Shown one piece after another: positions 18,641 to 27,300 of a DNA stretch of 64,000 nucleotides. The position numbers and the translations under genes are program-made. A model generated the notes under the pieces. The model was not told the origin of the DNA and made no database searches. It saw only the letters and a list, made by a program, of their open reading frames with translations. The DNA is from Methanobacteriota archaeon (GTDB lineage Archaea; Thermoplasmatota; Thermoplasmata; Thermoplasmatales; ARK-15): positions 248,001-312,000 of the forward strand of contig WSBC01000016.1 of assembly GCA_009758405.1 (NCBI GenBank), read 5' to 3'. Within the stretch, counting starts at the first letter, position 1. Each line of letters opens with the position of its first letter.

Positions 18641-18688
18641 TTTAAATTAACAAAAGTTTTAATACATTTTTGTAATAATCAAAATCTA

Positions 18689-18761
18689 GCCGCCGTAGCT
18701 TAGCTGGTGGAGCGCTCGGCTGTTAACCGAGTGGTCGTCGGTTCGAATCCGACCGGCGGCG
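18689..18761 (+). tRNA. tRNA-Asn (GTT)
   Basis: A complete cloverleaf: acceptor GCCGCCG pairs with CGGCGGC with discriminator G, anticodon stem CTCGG/CCGAG, loop CTGTTAA with anticodon GTT, and T arm GTCGG-TTCGAAT-CCGAC. No intron and no encoded CCA. The next gene, tsaC, begins 3 nt after the tRNA. Confidence 0.97.
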
Positions 18762-18764
18762 CTT

Positions 18765-19349
18765 GTGATCTACAGATGTGAAGATGTGGAAAAGTTTATG
18801 CGAAAAATAAAAAATGAATTTGCAGTTTTACCAGCGGATACACTTTATTCACTATCAATAAGTATTCATTCAGAAAGGGCACCTGAAATATATGTAATAA
18901 AGGGTAGAGGAAAGGAGATCCCTGTACCAGTGGGTGTTCATGATGAAAATATGCTAGATGAATATGGTGAAATAAATGAACTTGTTCAAAAAATATTGAG
19001 TAAGGATTGGCATTACCTTGTAACAATGGTATTATTTAACAAAAAGGTGCCATCCGGAATCTCAGGTGAAAAAGTAGGTTTTCGAATTCCAAAGAATCCC
19101 ATTTTAAAAAAGATAATTGGATCTATTGGTCCAATAACACTTACAAGTGCAAACAGGCACGGGGGCAGAAATCCAGTTACTGTTATGGACGCATATGAAG
19201 AACTGGGAGAATCAATAAAAATATATGTTGATTGCGGGCCATGTTCAGGTATTCCTTCAACAGTAGTTGACCTAACAGAAAAGAGGCCAATCCTTATTAG
19301 GGAAGGCGCAGTACCATTTTCCTGGATAGTGGATCTTTATGCTTTCTGA
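18765..19349 (+). CDS. TsaC/YrdC-type threonylcarbamoyl-AMP synthase
   Basis: A YrdC-domain protein (194 residues), which makes threonylcarbamoyl-AMP for the t6A37 modification of tRNAs that read ANN codons. Family landmarks: LPADTLYSLS (usual P-T-D-T-x-Y-G-L), the KGRGKEIPVPV loop, LTSANRHGG and STVVDLT. There is no Sua5 C-terminal domain. The GTG start lies only 3 nt beyond a tRNA-Asn gene, itself a t6A substrate. The 3' end overlaps the methionine aminopeptidase gene by 11 nt, so the three may be one transcript. Confidence 0.88.
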   Translation: MIYRCEDVEKFMRKIKNEFAVLPADTLYSLSISIHSERAPEIYVIKGRGKEIPVPVGVHDENMLDEYGEINELVQKILSKDWHYLVTMVLFNKKVPSGISGEKVGFRIPKNPILKKIIGSIGPITLTSANRHGGRNPVTVMDAYEELGESIKIYVDCGPCSGIPSTVVDLTEKRPILIREGAVPFSWIVDLYAF

Positions 19350-20229
19350 AGATGATGTAAAGAAATATCTCAGGGCAGGTTTAATTGCATCAGATGCAAT
19401 AACATATGGGAAAAATTTGATAAATGAGGGTGTTGCACTTGAAGAGGTAGCAGAGGAAACGGAGGCATATATAATAAAAAATGGAGCAAAACTTGCATTT
19501 CCAGTAAATTTGAGCATAAATGATGAGGCCGCTCACTATACTCCTTCTAGGAATGATAAAAGGAAGTTCAATAAAAATGATATTGTTAAGTTTGATCTAG
19601 GTGCACACATAGATGGATTTATAGCAGATACTGCAGTTACTATAGAGGTAGGAAATGAAATGGAATCCTCTCTTTTAATATCAAGCGAAAGGGCATTATA
19701 TAATGTTGTACAGAGAATGAGGCCTGGTTTAAGGATTGGTGAGATAGGGAAAATAATAGAGGAGACAATAAAATCCTTTGGTTTCAGGCCAATCTATAAT
19801 CTTACAGGGCATGAGTTATCTAGAAATGTCCTTCACGCCGGTTTAAGTATACCTAACTATGATGATGGATCAATGGTAGAAGTTGAAATTGGAATGGCAT
19901 TTGCAATCGAGCCATTTTCTACTGACGGCTCGGGGTATGTCAAGGAAGGTTCATTTGGAAACATTTTACAAATAATAAGGGATCCTGAAGAATTTAATGA
20001 AATATATGAAAATTATGGTATGCTTCCCTTTTCAACAAGATGGATTTACAGGGATTTTAGTAATCCAGAAAATATAATTGACAAGCTTTTAAGAAGTAAC
20101 AAAGTATACAAATTTCCTATATTAAAAGAAAGAAGAAAGGGCAAAGTAGCACAATTTGAACATACTTTTGTTATTACAAAGGAAAGAATATATGTAACCA
20201 CCATGAAGATTCATAGAAATCCTATTTAA
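19339..20229 (+). CDS. map: Methionine aminopeptidase, type II
   Basis: Removes the initiator Met from nascent proteins. At 296 residues it fits archaeal MetAP2. Metal ligands are visible in order: KFDLGAHIDGFIADTAVT (two Asp), the His in LTGHELSRN, and Glu in FAIEPF and the C-terminal FEHTFVI. Archaeal relatives usually end soon after V-T-T. Here eight extra residues (MKIHRNPI) follow, and their codons coincide with the right-end sequence of the adjacent IS remnant. So the stop codon and tail appear to be supplied by the insertion. Confidence 0.93.
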   Translation: MLSEDDVKKYLRAGLIASDAITYGKNLINEGVALEEVAEETEAYIIKNGAKLAFPVNLSINDEAAHYTPSRNDKRKFNKNDIVKFDLGAHIDGFIADTAVTIEVGNEMESSLLISSERALYNVVQRMRPGLRIGEIGKIIEETIKSFGFRPIYNLTGHELSRNVLHAGLSIPNYDDGSMVEVEIGMAFAIEPFSTDGSGYVKEGSFGNILQIIRDPEEFNEIYENYGMLPFSTRWIYRDFSNPENIIDKLLRSNKVYKFPILKERRKGKVAQFEHTFVITKERIYVTTMKIHRNPI

Positions 20230-20330
20230 GGATATCCCTCTTACCATCATCTGCTTTCCATATTTTGATTAAATCATTGCTTCACCTTATGATTTTTTAG
20301 CCCTTCATTGGGCTGGGATCGTTTCAGATA
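20214..20330 (-). repeat. IS right-end block with subterminal hairpin (copy A)
   Basis: It contains atagaaatcctat, gctttccat, atcatt and an AGCCC-TTCATT-GGGCT hairpin (20299-20314), in the same order as copy B at 55060-55150. In IS200/IS605 elements such a hairpin downstream of tnpB is the transposase recognition site and part of the omega/reRNA scaffold. The role here is inferred from position. Confidence 0.6.
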
Positions 20331-20344
20331 TGTCCGACAATTTT

Positions 20345-20785
20345 TCAATATGATGCATTTATATACCTATTTATGGGTAGGCCACATTTATCACAGTGAA
20401 GGATCCTCTCATTTTCTATTCGGTAGTGACCCACATACTCAACTTATTTTCTTGTATTCCTTGTATCTTTCTTTGATAGCTCTATCACTGGTAAACCTTC
20501 CCACGCACACTTATATTTGATCTGGAACTCTAATTTGCCATATGGGAATGCATTGTTGAAAAGGAATCTATAATCCTTACCCTTGTAATCCCCCTTCTTT
20601 GTTATATTCCTAATTCCCTTAATGTTTTCAAGGACGATTGCCTCATTGTTTTTTATTGCATCTATTACAATATCCTTGCTTATTTTATGCAAGATCTGAT
20701 TTACCTTGTTACCTGACCTCATTTTATACTTCTCTATATTCTTCCTTTTTCTTAGATTTGAAACCTTTTTCCTGTACCTATTCTA
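20345..20785 (-). pseudogene. TnpB (IS605 OrfB) remnant
   Basis: C-terminal fragment of a TnpB RNA-guided nuclease. The frame reads through NKVNQILHKISKDIV, VLENIKGIRN (RuvC-II Glu), FQIKYKCAWEGLPVI and, after an in-frame TAA at 20444-20446, continues with a zinc-ribbon half LHCDKCGL and NRYINAS. The N-terminal part with the RuvC-I Asp is missing, and the frame opens after a stop at 20783. The first CxxC of the ribbon is lost and the RuvC-III Asp position is Tyr. Clearly inactive. The ORF track shows only the piece 20444-20722. Confidence 0.88.
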
Positions 20786-20867
20786 CATCTTTAGAAATTT
20801 AGATACATCATATTTTGATTTTCATTATACCCCAGTTATATTCCTTATATTCTAGAAAGTAAGAAAA

Positions 20868-20962
20868 ATGAATTTTTTTGTATTCAATATTCATAAAAAA
20901 AATAAAATAAGAAATTTTTTAAAAAGAATTTTAAATGACCAACCATTAGAAAAATTTAATAA
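20868..20962 (+). repeat. Dispersed repeat, copy R4 (IS left-end side)
   Basis: It shares tgaattttttt, tattcaatattcat and ttttttaaaaagaa with the other copies, and ends in aaaaatttaat 23 nt after ttaaaaag, as in R3. The AAAATTTAA box lies about 28 nt before the ATG at 20984 and so looks like its TATA box. Confidence 0.6.
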
Positions 20963-20983
20963 CCAATTTTTAAACACATGATT

Positions 20984-21757
20984 ATGGTTCTTGAAAATGT
21001 TTACATAATACCTCATGGGGATGAGATAGTAACACTACCAAACCCTGAAAGTGCAAATATGAATAAAAAGATTAAAGAAATTGCTAGAGAAGATCGTTCA
21101 AATACCCTTGTGATAATATCACCCCATTCAATAAGGCTCTCAAAGATGATAGGTGTAGTAAATACGGAATATTTGAGGGGAAGGCTAAGGCTTCATAATA
21201 AATACATTTTTCAGATATTTAAAAGTAACAGGGAGTTAAACTCTATTATTTTGAAAAATATTGATTTGACAGAGGAGGTATTGTACATTACCAGTGAAGG
21301 GAAATCGTCCGTATTTCCTCTTGATTTTGGTTCAATTATACCCCTTTATTTTTTTGGTAAAAGAAATATATCTTTGATAGGGCAATCAAGGCTAAGTGAA
21401 AGGAAAAAACTTATTGAATTTGGTAAAAAATTATATCACATAACTATGGGATATGAAGGTAGTGTATCAATAATACTTAGTGCAGACCAGGCACATACAC
21501 ATTCAAGTTCTGGTCCCTATGGTTATAGCAAATATTCAAAATATTATGACAACGTTGTCATAAAATCAATAAAAGAAAACAATTTTGAAGAATTAATAAA
21601 TATAGAGGAAAAAATAATTGAAGAGGCAAAACCGGACAGCTATTGGAATATGCTGACTTTCTATGGCATTATTAGTGAGGCAAAATCAATACCCGAGTTC
21701 GTTTATTACTATGTAGAAAAATATTTTGGTATGTTATTTGCATTTTCCAAGATGTAA
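20984..21757 (+). CDS. LigB-like class III extradiol dioxygenase family protein
   Basis: A 257-residue protein with the LigB/class III ring-cleavage dioxygenase fold. Metal-ligand-type motifs are IIPHGDEIV, IISPHS and the SADQAHTHSSSGPYG segment. Archaeal members have no proven substrate, and LigB domains are often linked to AMMECR1 proteins. An AMMECR1 gene lies 29 kb away in this window. The listed ATG at 20978 is possible. I prefer 20984, placed about 28 nt after the TATA-like box carried by the repeat. Confidence 0.75.
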   Translation: MVLENVYIIPHGDEIVTLPNPESANMNKKIKEIAREDRSNTLVIISPHSIRLSKMIGVVNTEYLRGRLRLHNKYIFQIFKSNRELNSIILKNIDLTEEVLYITSEGKSSVFPLDFGSIIPLYFFGKRNISLIGQSRLSERKKLIEFGKKLYHITMGYEGSVSIILSADQAHTHSSSGPYGYSKYSKYYDNVVIKSIKENNFEELINIEEKIIEEAKPDSYWNMLTFYGIISEAKSIPEFVYYYVEKYFGMLFAFSKM

Positions 21758-21877
21758 AAAGATTTTTTTTATTGTATTTTTATTTTTTAATAAAAATTTA
21801 ATTAATTTACTGTTTATGAGAAAAATTTATAAAATGTATGTACATTATCTTTTAAAGGAAAGGTGAATTGATAACAT

Positions 21878-22198
21878 ATGGCAGATTTACAGTTCATCAA
21901 TGAGATAGGAATAATAGGTACTGCACTTATTAGAAGGGATGGTACATTAGAGGAATCTCTTTTACCCGAGAACATAGATAAAGAAACATTTTCAATTATG
22001 TGCGCAACAATTTATGGAGGGGCCACAACGGTTTATACCGAGATGAACTACAAGGAACCTTTAGATATTGTTATTTATGGTAAGGAATTGAATCTTGTTT
22101 TATTTCCAAATTCTTCAAGAGATTTCTGGGTGCTTTTAATACCAACTTCAATGGATCCTTCTAAGGCGAGGGAAGAATTCATTGCAAGAAAAAAATGA
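21878..22198 (+). CDS. Roadblock/LC7 domain protein
   Basis: A 106-residue single-domain protein with the Roadblock/LC7 (longin-like) pattern: INEIGIIGTALIRRDGTLEES, a central helix ETFSIMCATIYGGATTVY, then paired strands DIVIYGKELNLVLFPN and FWVLLIPT. Such proteins in archaea usually bind and regulate small Ras-like GTPases. No GTPase gene is adjacent. A ggtga box precedes the ATG by about 12 nt. The 3' end overlaps the glycosylase gene by 17 nt. Confidence 0.75.
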   Translation: MADLQFINEIGIIGTALIRRDGTLEESLLPENIDKETFSIMCATIYGGATTVYTEMNYKEPLDIVIYGKELNLVLFPNSSRDFWVLLIPTSMDPSKAREEFIARKK

Positions 22199-22838
22199 TA
22201 GAATTAAAGAAATTTATTATGAACTTTTAGATTTTTATGGACCCCAGGGGTGGTGGCCAGGTGAAACAAGATTAGAGGTCATAGTAGGTGCAATACTGAC
22301 TCAAAATGTATCATGGAAAAATGTAGAAAAAAGCATAATTAACCTTAAGAAGGAAGGACTTTTAAATATCAATTCTCTTCTAAATATTGAAGATGAAAAA
22401 TTATATACTTTAATAAAATCATCAGGGTATTTCAGGCAAAAGGCAAAAAGATTGAAGGATTTTCTAAGATTTATCAATGACAATTATGGTAGAATTGAAG
22501 AAATGATCAACGATAGAAACATAAGAGAAAAAATACTGAATGTTAAGGGCATTGGGAAGGAAACAGCAGACTCAATATTACTTTATGCCCTTGATTTACC
22601 ATTTTTCGTAGTAGATACCTATACATTGAGGATATTCAAAAGGATGGGACTCATAGAAGATATAAATTTAAAAAGTTATGAAGAAATAAGAATAATGGTT
22701 GAAAATTCCCTTGATAGGAATGTAAAGGATCTTAAGGAATTCCATGCCCTTTTAGTGGAACACGGAAAAAAATATTGTAAAAAAGAGCCCCTTTGTGATA
22801 AATGTCCGATCAATAAGAAATGTAGGAAAAATATTTAA
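22182..22838 (+). CDS. Endonuclease III-related DNA glycosylase (COG2231/MagIII-like)
   Basis: A helix-hairpin-helix DNA base-excision repair glycosylase (218 residues). The HhH motif is VKGIGKETADSIL, and VVDTYTLRI carries the catalytic Asp. The position of the EndoIII catalytic Lys (GRKTA) is Glu, so it is probably not a bifunctional lyase. This matches the MagIII-like 3-methyladenine group. A C-terminal [4Fe-4S] loop is present (CKKEPLCDKCPINKKC, C-x5-C-x2-C-x5-C). The TTG start lies inside the roadblock gene. Confidence 0.8.
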   Translation: MQEKNDRIKEIYYELLDFYGPQGWWPGETRLEVIVGAILTQNVSWKNVEKSIINLKKEGLLNINSLLNIEDEKLYTLIKSSGYFRQKAKRLKDFLRFINDNYGRIEEMINDRNIREKILNVKGIGKETADSILLYALDLPFFVVDTYTLRIFKRMGLIEDINLKSYEEIRIMVENSLDRNVKDLKEFHALLVEHGKKYCKKEPLCDKCPINKKCRKNI

Positions 22839-22864
22839 ATATAATAAGAATTAATTAGATATAA

Positions 22865-23575
22865 ATGAGGTTAGGAGTTTATATAAAAGATTTCAAGCTT
22901 TACCATCAAGTAATAGGCGAGATTAAAAAAAGAGGGCTTGATTATACTGAGGTTTTTCCTGGCCAAGATGATTCGGATATGATTGTACTTACCGATGTAT
23001 ATGGTATTTTTAATAAATATATACTAATAGAAAATCCATTATCCGCTGTTAGATCTGCCATAAGCAGGCTTTATGGCAAAGAGAGATTTGATGACATATT
23101 TATAGGAATAGATCCAGGGATGAGAATAGGTATTGCAATATTTGGTGATGGTATACTACTTGAGGAATTTGAACTGACAGATATTATTGATTTAAGGAAA
23201 ATAATTGAGGATATAAAAAGGGACTATTCCCCAAATAGGATTGTTGTTAGGATTGGAAAGGGTGATGAGCCTAACAGGAATAGAATAATCAACGTGCTTT
23301 ACGGACTTTTTAAGATAGAATTGGTGGACGAATACGGTACCTCTTCCATAAAAAATAGGAATACAGAGGCAGCAAAAAAAATTGCAATGAAAAAAGGTAA
23401 GGTTGTAAAGGGGAAGATGGAGATAAGACCAAGGAGGGGTGAGATATCTGAGGTACAAAGGAAGAGTAGGATAGCAAGTAATAATCTTGTAACAATCTCC
23501 AGGGAACTTGCTAAAAGGGTAGTCAAGGGTGAAATTGATCTGGATCAGGCAATAGAAATACAAAAAAAGAAATAA
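22865..23575 (+). CDS. RuvC/RNase H-fold predicted nuclease
   Basis: A 236-residue protein of uncertain family. An N-terminal domain of about 75 residues (MRLGVYIKDFKLYHQVIGEI) is followed by a RuvC-like strand FIGIDPGMRIGIAIFGDG near residues 78-95. That has the D-P-G-x-x-x-G pattern of RuvC/YqgF nucleases. A basic segment follows (RPRRGEISEVQRKSR), possibly for nucleic-acid binding. It sits 26 nt after the DNA glycosylase gene, which suggests a DNA-repair or recombination role. Catalytic activity cannot be confirmed because the later acidic residues are not clear by eye. Confidence 0.6.
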   Translation: MRLGVYIKDFKLYHQVIGEIKKRGLDYTEVFPGQDDSDMIVLTDVYGIFNKYILIENPLSAVRSAISRLYGKERFDDIFIGIDPGMRIGIAIFGDGILLEEFELTDIIDLRKIIEDIKRDYSPNRIVVRIGKGDEPNRNRIINVLYGLFKIELVDEYGTSSIKNRNTEAAKKIAMKKGKVVKGKMEIRPRRGEISEVQRKSRIASNNLVTISRELAKRVVKGEIDLDQAIEIQKKK

Positions 23576-24334
23576 CTATTTTTTCCATTTTGGGCTTCCG
23601 GGCCTTTTTTTACCAGCTGAATATAGGTAAATTATTGCCACTGTAAATATTACAATGCCTGCAAGTAGATACCAGAGCCAGTCATAGTTTGGTGGTTTAC
23701 CATAGTAGAAATAAATCGTAGTAACATTTGATCCTGTTGAAAATTTTACAAGGTTTGTATTAAGCCTTACACTTATAGTATTTACCCCATTTTCAAAACT
23801 ACCTATGTAATTGTATGTAACATTTGCAGTTGAGTTTGGGGAAATGGATTGAATTGTTGAATTTCCTATCAATTTACCGTTCAAAAAGAAGGAAACAGTG
23901 ATATTTTTTACCTCAAATGGCTGCAAGTTTTTAATCTTAACCTGAATAGGAATAGACTTTATAACATTCACTTGAATATAATTAATTGAAGTGACCTTCT
24001 GGGAGGAACCATTCACTATTCCTATTCCCATTACATATATGTATACTGTTTCAGGTGTGGAGGGAAATGTTATGTTAACATAGAAAACATTTGTAGAATA
24101 AGATAGCCCTGTTAACTCATTTGTTGTTCCACCACTTATATTGCTCCCTGTGAGAAAAAGATGATAACCATATCCATCAAAGTAGCCGTTTAAAACAATT
24201 TTATATTCATAGGTACCATTTGTTCCAACAGTTGTTGGTCCATATATTTCAACATTGAGACCTCTTGCCTGGGATATTGGAATTATCAATGAAAATATAA
24301 GTATAATAGCAATGAAAATTCCTATTTTTTTCAT
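23576..24334 (-). CDS. Secreted membrane-anchored envelope protein
   Basis: A 252-residue exported protein. Signal peptide MKKIGIFIAIILIFSLIIP; Asn/Thr/Ser-rich beta-sandwich ectodomain with several N-x-T sequons; one C-terminal helix (WYLLAGIVIFTVAIIYLY) with a short basic tail. I choose the ATG at 24334 over the listed 24352 because a strong ggaggagg ribosome binding site lies just upstream, inside the end of aglB. Translational coupling to aglB suggests a partner or substrate of the glycosyltransferase. Function unknown. Confidence 0.75.
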   Translation of the reverse strand: MKKIGIFIAIILIFSLIIPISQARGLNVEIYGPTTVGTNGTYEYKIVLNGYFDGYGYHLFLTGSNISGGTTNELTGLSYSTNVFYVNITFPSTPETVYIYVMGIGIVNGSSQKVTSINYIQVNVIKSIPIQVKIKNLQPFEVKNITVSFFLNGKLIGNSTIQSISPNSTANVTYNYIGSFENGVNTISVRLNTNLVKFSTGSNVTTIYFYYGKPPNYDWLWYLLAGIVIFTVAIIYLYSAGKKRPGSPKWKK

Positions 24335-27300
24335 TTTTTCAGCCTCCTCCATATAATGAATGCAACGAGTGCAAATATAATTGCTGACGTAACTATTGTA
24401 AATTCAAAGAATAATGTCTCGTATGAAGGTATTACATATGTGACATTTGATGTTGTTACAATCGTAGAAATAGCACTTACAGTACCAATATTTATGTGTT
24501 TATGTGCTGTGTATTCTATTCCATGGGCTGTTGCAACAATAACTATATCAAAGGAAGGTGATGGTATAGGTTTATTCGGGGTGAGAACTACGGTAATAGT
24601 TTTTGAAGACCACGGATCAATATTCACGTATGGGGTGATATTTGAAGACCATCCAATGGACCTAAGTTCATTTGAGTTTATAATTGAGATAGAGTAATTC
24701 TCAGGAATATTTCCATTGTTGTTTATGGTAAGGTTTACATAAAGGGAATTCCCAGATGCATAGATATTAGCCCAGGTGAAAGATGTGTTTTGATATTCCG
24801 AAACATTTACCTTGATGCTTGTCTCCTGATAAAGTGAATTCTGATAGACACCCCTTATTGTAATTGTATTTAGGCCATAGCCTGCCTTATTTGAAACTAT
24901 TAATGTTAACTTTACTATTTTAGTATCACCAGGGTTAATGTATATATACCTATTAGAAAATGTCACATTCCAAATGCCTACAGATTCTAGAGTAACATTT
25001 TCAGGTCTATTTCCATTATTATTAATTGATATAGTATAATTGATTGAACTTCCAACAGTACCATTCTGAATGCCTGTAAGTGTAGTCATTCTTATGCTAT
25101 CAAAATTTACCCTCGAGAAGTATATTGTGTAGTTTTTGTTGGCAATTACATTCAGTTCATAATAAAGATTGTATTTTACAGTCTGATTATATTCAATTCT
25201 TTCTGCATTTGCAGTTAATGTATAATTGCCATAGGGTAAAATAAGGCTAAGCAATCCATTATGTGTAATTAATGTTATATTTCCGTATAATGAACTTAGG
25301 GTTACATTTGATCTGTATGTAGAATTTGCATAAATCAAGAGTAGGTTTATAAGATAACCCTTTTCCATTGAAATATTATACCAATAAATTGAATTATTTG
25401 ATATTTTAAGATTACCTATGAAGGCAAGATTTGCTGAATATGAATAAACTGTATAATTACCTATTGGAAGAAGATATGTGAAAGAACCATCTGATCCAGA
25501 TGGGACTTCATAATAAACATCCTTTCCGAAAAGATAAATTGTAACAAAGCTTAATCTTTCGCTGTTATATGTTATATACCCCTTCAAAGTTGAAAGATAT
25601 GGTTTTTCCTGTACGTTAATGTTAATTGTACCATTTGCATAAATGTATGATTCCTGGGATCCATAATATTCAATATTTGAAACTATCTTATAAACACTGA
25701 AAACATAATATCCAGGTGGAAGTAGGAGTATTGTTCCACCTTTCACTGGCTTTATGATCTTTAGCCCACCATAGTTTATTAAAAGATTGAACGTCTCACT
25801 GCTATTTATTAAGTTTATCTTAGTATAATACCCCTGAACCATGCTTATTTGCTGGACAATATTTTGTGAGGCATTAACAGTGCCTATGGAGGATAAATTA
25901 CCCGTGAATGTATAGTAGGTGTATTTTCCTAATGGTAATGAAACATTGTTTCCAGAATTAACAAGATTACCATTTTCATCAAACCAATATATATATTTTT
26001 GATTTGGGAATAGGCTAATTAGTGCATTCATTTTTATATTGAAATTAAGATTATAGTTTAATTGGCCTGTATTTATTGCTACTGCTGATGGTGAAATTGA
26101 TGCCTCTACATTTGAAGCAATAACACTTACATTATAATATCCAGATGGAAGTGTTATGTTATATTCTCCATTTATTACCTGTGCTTTGAAATTTCCACTC
26201 CTTGATGAAAATAGAATATAAAGATCACCCGCATATACATTGGGATATGAAACATGTCCATTTAGATTACATCCTCTTTCATTTACATATATTGTAACAT
26301 TATTATTTTCAATTTTGAAATTATTAAACTTAAATCCATAGGCAAAGGCATAAAATGCGAAGTTTTCACCTGTGCTGTAGAACTGGAATTTTCCATTAGG
26401 GGCTATGTTTGTTTCAAAATAGTAAAAATCACCAAGCTTTACAAATACAACAGCATTATTAATTATAGTTCCATTCCATTCTACTACACCACTAATTGTA
26501 TTTGTATTTTCTAAATAGAATTTTTCATTCAAGTTTCCAGTTAATATGAGCGTGGTATAATATGCATATGGTTGTGATGTTGTTGCATTGTAACCTACAA
26601 TTCCTACTGAGTATGTACCCTCAGGTACATAGGCACTGAAATATCCGCTTCCGTTTGTATATACCCTGAGAAAATTCATTCCATTAAATAGCATAATCTC
26701 AGCATCTGCTATGGGAACATTTCCATAGTAAACTTTACCTGAGAGGGTGATAGCCTTAGCAAGTGAAATATTAATTGTTGAGTTATCGTAGGGTACATAG
26801 CTTCCTATGTAAACATAATGATTATTATTATAAAAATAATCCACATAAACTGAGTAATAGCTCCTTGGAAGATTGAATGAAAATTCTCCATTTTTGTCAG
26901 TAATGGAAATCTGTGTATTGGAAAAGGTGAATTCATCCATAAACCTTACAACTGCCCCTTGAACAGGTATTCCATCTAGATAAACATCCCCCTTCAATGA
27001 ATATGATGTCAATAGCTCAAAATTATTTGTTGATGAGAGGTTCCAGGAATCAAAATTTACAGTCTTCTTGGGCGTATAATAACCATCCACATTTACCTCT
27101 ATTGAGTATGATCCGGGTATTACATAAGATAAATATGATCCATTCTTATCAGTAAATAAAGTATATGAAATAGGCCCATTAATTTTAACAGGTACATTGA
27201 TTGCAGGTGTACCATTCTGATAGAATACAACACCTTTAAGTATATCTCCATAGAGCTGAAGATCCTGTGTGACATTTGAATTTTGATTTATTGTTATTGT

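Larger units (their letters stand above)
20214..20965 (-). mobile_element. Decayed IS200/IS605-type element
   Basis: This 750-nt gap after map holds a broken tnpB on the minus strand, a right-end block at 20214-20330 with a short hairpin, and a left-end block (repeat copy R4) at about 20868-20962. No TnpA is present. The right-end block recurs at 55.06-55.16 kb, which supports its being an element end. Boundaries are approximate. Confidence 0.65.

Noticed and set aside
20308-20520. 70-codon plus-strand ORF in the IS region
   Set aside because: Antisense shadow of the tnpB remnant.
20984-21757. Memo protein of an AmmeMemoRadiSam set
   Set aside because: It lacks the R-x-P-A-V-A-G-x-F-Y-P start of Memo and matches LigB-type motifs better.
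23192-23563. Three overlapping minus-strand ORFs opposite the RuvC-like gene
   Set aside because: All are mirror-frame shadows; the plus-strand product has the DPG motif and coding-like composition.
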